From positions 1 through 42,697 of the forward strand of contig CACKSF010000007.1 of NCBI GenBank assembly GCA_902602795.1: DNA of 42,697 bases. Reading direction: 5' to 3'. The DNA comes from an uncultured Fidelibacterota bacterium (GTDB lineage: Bacteria > Fidelibacterota > Marinisomatia > Marinisomatales > UBA1611). Both the position numbers and the translations under genes were made by a program. Within the stretch, counting starts at the first letter, position 1, and every line of letters starts with the position of its first letter. This document shows positions 41,842-42,697 of the stretch, piece after piece. Below the pieces are notes generated by a model. The model had not been told where the DNA came from. It worked only from the letters and a program-made list of their open reading frames with translations, and searched no databases.

Positions 41842-42697
41842 TTAATCACAATTAGAAGTATCTTGATGCCCTGTATAATCCTCAATACAAAATGGATATG
41901 GAGGACAGAATTGATTGTCATTGATGTCGAAGTAATTATTTCCAGCCCATAGAATGTCCAAATCACAAATACTCATTGGTATAACTCCTGTAAACTGATT
42001 ATTACGTAGCTTTAAATAATTAAGGTTGACTAGATTACCTATTTCTGATGGTATAGATCCTGTAAACTGGTTAGAACGCAAATCTATAGTAATTAGATTA
42101 GTTAGGTTACCTATTCCTAATGGCAATTCTCCTGTAAATTGATTATTACGTAAATTTAGAATAGTAAGATTAGTCAGGTTACCTATTCCTAATGGTAATT
42201 CTCCTGAAAATTGGTTTTGATATAATTTTAAATAATTAAGGTTGATGAGATCACCTATCTCTGAGGGTATCTCTCCTGAAAATTGATTGTTGTATAAATA
42301 CAAAAATTTCAGGTTAATTAGAGAGCTAATGAATGTTATGCCACCTTCTAATTGATTGTTTTGTACATACATTCTCTCTAGCTGCTCAAGATTACCAATC
42401 TCAGGAGGAATTTCTCCTGTTAATAGATTGCTATATATGGAAAGACTCTCTAAGTTTGTTAAATTTCCAATTTCCCGTGGAATGGGGCCGGTCAGTTCAT
42501 TCTCAGATAAATTTATACTGGTAAGATTGATTAACTCCCCGATTTCTGATGGGATTAAACCTGTTAATCCGCTCTGGAATAAATTTAATTCAGTAGTTTG
42601 TGCTATTGAATATACACTACCCCAAATTCCAACATATCCTTCTGGAATTTCACAATCACTGATATGCTGGATTCCAACATAATCTTCAATACAAATT
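41842..42697 (-). CDS. Plant-type leucine-rich-repeat protein, C-terminal part (5' end outside window)
   Basis: The minus-strand frame is open from the window end to TAA at 41844-41842, giving about 285 residues with no start. It contains roughly ten 24-residue repeats of the plant (receptor-like) LRR type, L-x-x-L-x-L-x-x-N-x-F/L-x-G-x-I/L-P-x-x-I-G-x-L. It ends with a Cys cap (CIEDYTGHQDTSNC). A related cap (CIEDYVGIQHISDC) appears at the very start of the visible part, so the full protein is likely several such modules in tandem. Secreted multi-module LRR proteins of this kind fit adhesion or surface recognition. No stop or frameshift is seen inside. Confidence 0.85.
   Translation of the reverse strand, partial: ICIEDYVGIQHISDCEIPEGYVGIWGSVYSIAQTTELNLFQSGLTGLIPSEIGELINLTSINLSENELTGPIPREIGNLTNLESLSIYSNLLTGEIPPEIGNLEQLERMYVQNNQLEGGITFISSLINLKFLYLYNNQFSGEIPSEIGDLINLNYLKLYQNQFSGELPLGIGNLTNLTILNLRNNQFTGELPLGIGNLTNLITIDLRSNQFTGSIPSEIGNLVNLNYLKLRNNQFTGVIPMSICDLDILWAGNNYFDINDNQFCPPYPFCIEDYTGHQDTSNCD
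42039..42326 (-). repeat. Tandem 72-bp LRR-coding repeats
   Basis: Inside the LRR gene, units of 72 bp (24 codons) repeat. Two adjacent units around 42106-42145 and 42178-42217 match in all but about two bases over ~38 bp (both contain CCTATTCCTAATGG). Such near-identity indicates recent duplication or gene conversion and makes the array prone to length change and assembly error. Confidence 0.75.

Noticed and set aside
42039-42326. CRISPR-like repeat array
   Set aside because: The 72-bp units encode in-frame LRRs and have no unique spacers, so they are protein repeats.
41842-42682. Plus-strand ORFs opposite the LRR gene and a frameshift near 42372
   Set aside because: The minus-strand frame continues without interruption from 42696 through 42372 with regular LRRs. 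The plus-strand frames are shadows of the repeat.

Overview
The window is low-GC, almost completely coding bacterial DNA with no tRNA, rRNA, CRISPR array or insertion sequence that I can see. It most resembles a marine member of Candidatus Marinimicrobia (SAR406 / Neomarinimicrobiota). The main clues are a secreted C25 protease ending in dockerin-like Ca-binding repeats, a plant-type leucine-rich-repeat protein with a CIEDY..G cap, a DUF5916 outer-membrane-type protein and a fused alpha/beta 2-oxoacid dehydrogenase E1. This placement is from pattern recognition, not from a search.

Layout. 1-2.4 kb: a sugar-activation and glycosylation group (GHMP kinase fragment, nucleotidyltransferase, GT2). 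2.5-8.9 kb: cell-surface genes (C25 protease, NicO-type metal transporter, CBM9/DUF5916 protein). 9.6-26.5 kb: a photo-oxidative stress island of about 25 genes. 26.5-34.1 kb: co-directional metabolic genes (sulfatase, cysQ, O-methyltransferase, thyX, fused E1, FabD-like acyltransferase). 34.1-37.3 kb: the riboflavin operon ribD-ribE-ribBA-ribH on the minus strand. 37.4-40.8 kb: glutaryl-CoA dehydrogenase, metallophosphoesterase and glycosylasparaginase. 40.8-42.7 kb: a minus-strand DUF3050 protein and an LRR protein cut by the window end.

The island is the most interesting part. It holds a MerR/B12-domain regulator of the LitR/CarH type, a class II CPD photolyase, a COG3046 photolyase/cryptochrome with its DUF2256 partner, and a glutathione peroxidase. 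It also holds a lipid-modification operon (COG2907 flavoprotein, DUF1365, two cyclopropane-synthase-family methyltransferases, a desaturase, a DUF1295 reductase, a lipocalin, START and SOUL proteins). Genes of these families are known from the singlet-oxygen regulon of Rhodobacter and the light-induced LitR regulon of Pseudomonas, where the lipid enzymes make methylated or furan fatty acids. Here the island is divided into four transcription units. Each is preceded by copies of a 9-bp element, consensus CGCTCAAAA, in tandem at three sites and as one clear plus one degraded copy at the fourth. The exact core AACGCTCA was not seen elsewhere in the window. One of the sites lies in front of the litR-like gene itself. 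I infer that these are operators of an autoregulated light or oxidative-stress regulon.

Several proteins in the window have lost textbook active-site residues. The LitR-like protein lacks the B12-ligand His. The two methyltransferases have complementary losses. The SDR lacks its catalytic Tyr. The COG3046 protein lacks the C-terminal Fe-S cysteines. The FabD-like protein has Met where the malonyl-binding Arg should be. Five genes in the island appear to start with TTG, and two small genes (58 and 47 codons) there are easily missed.
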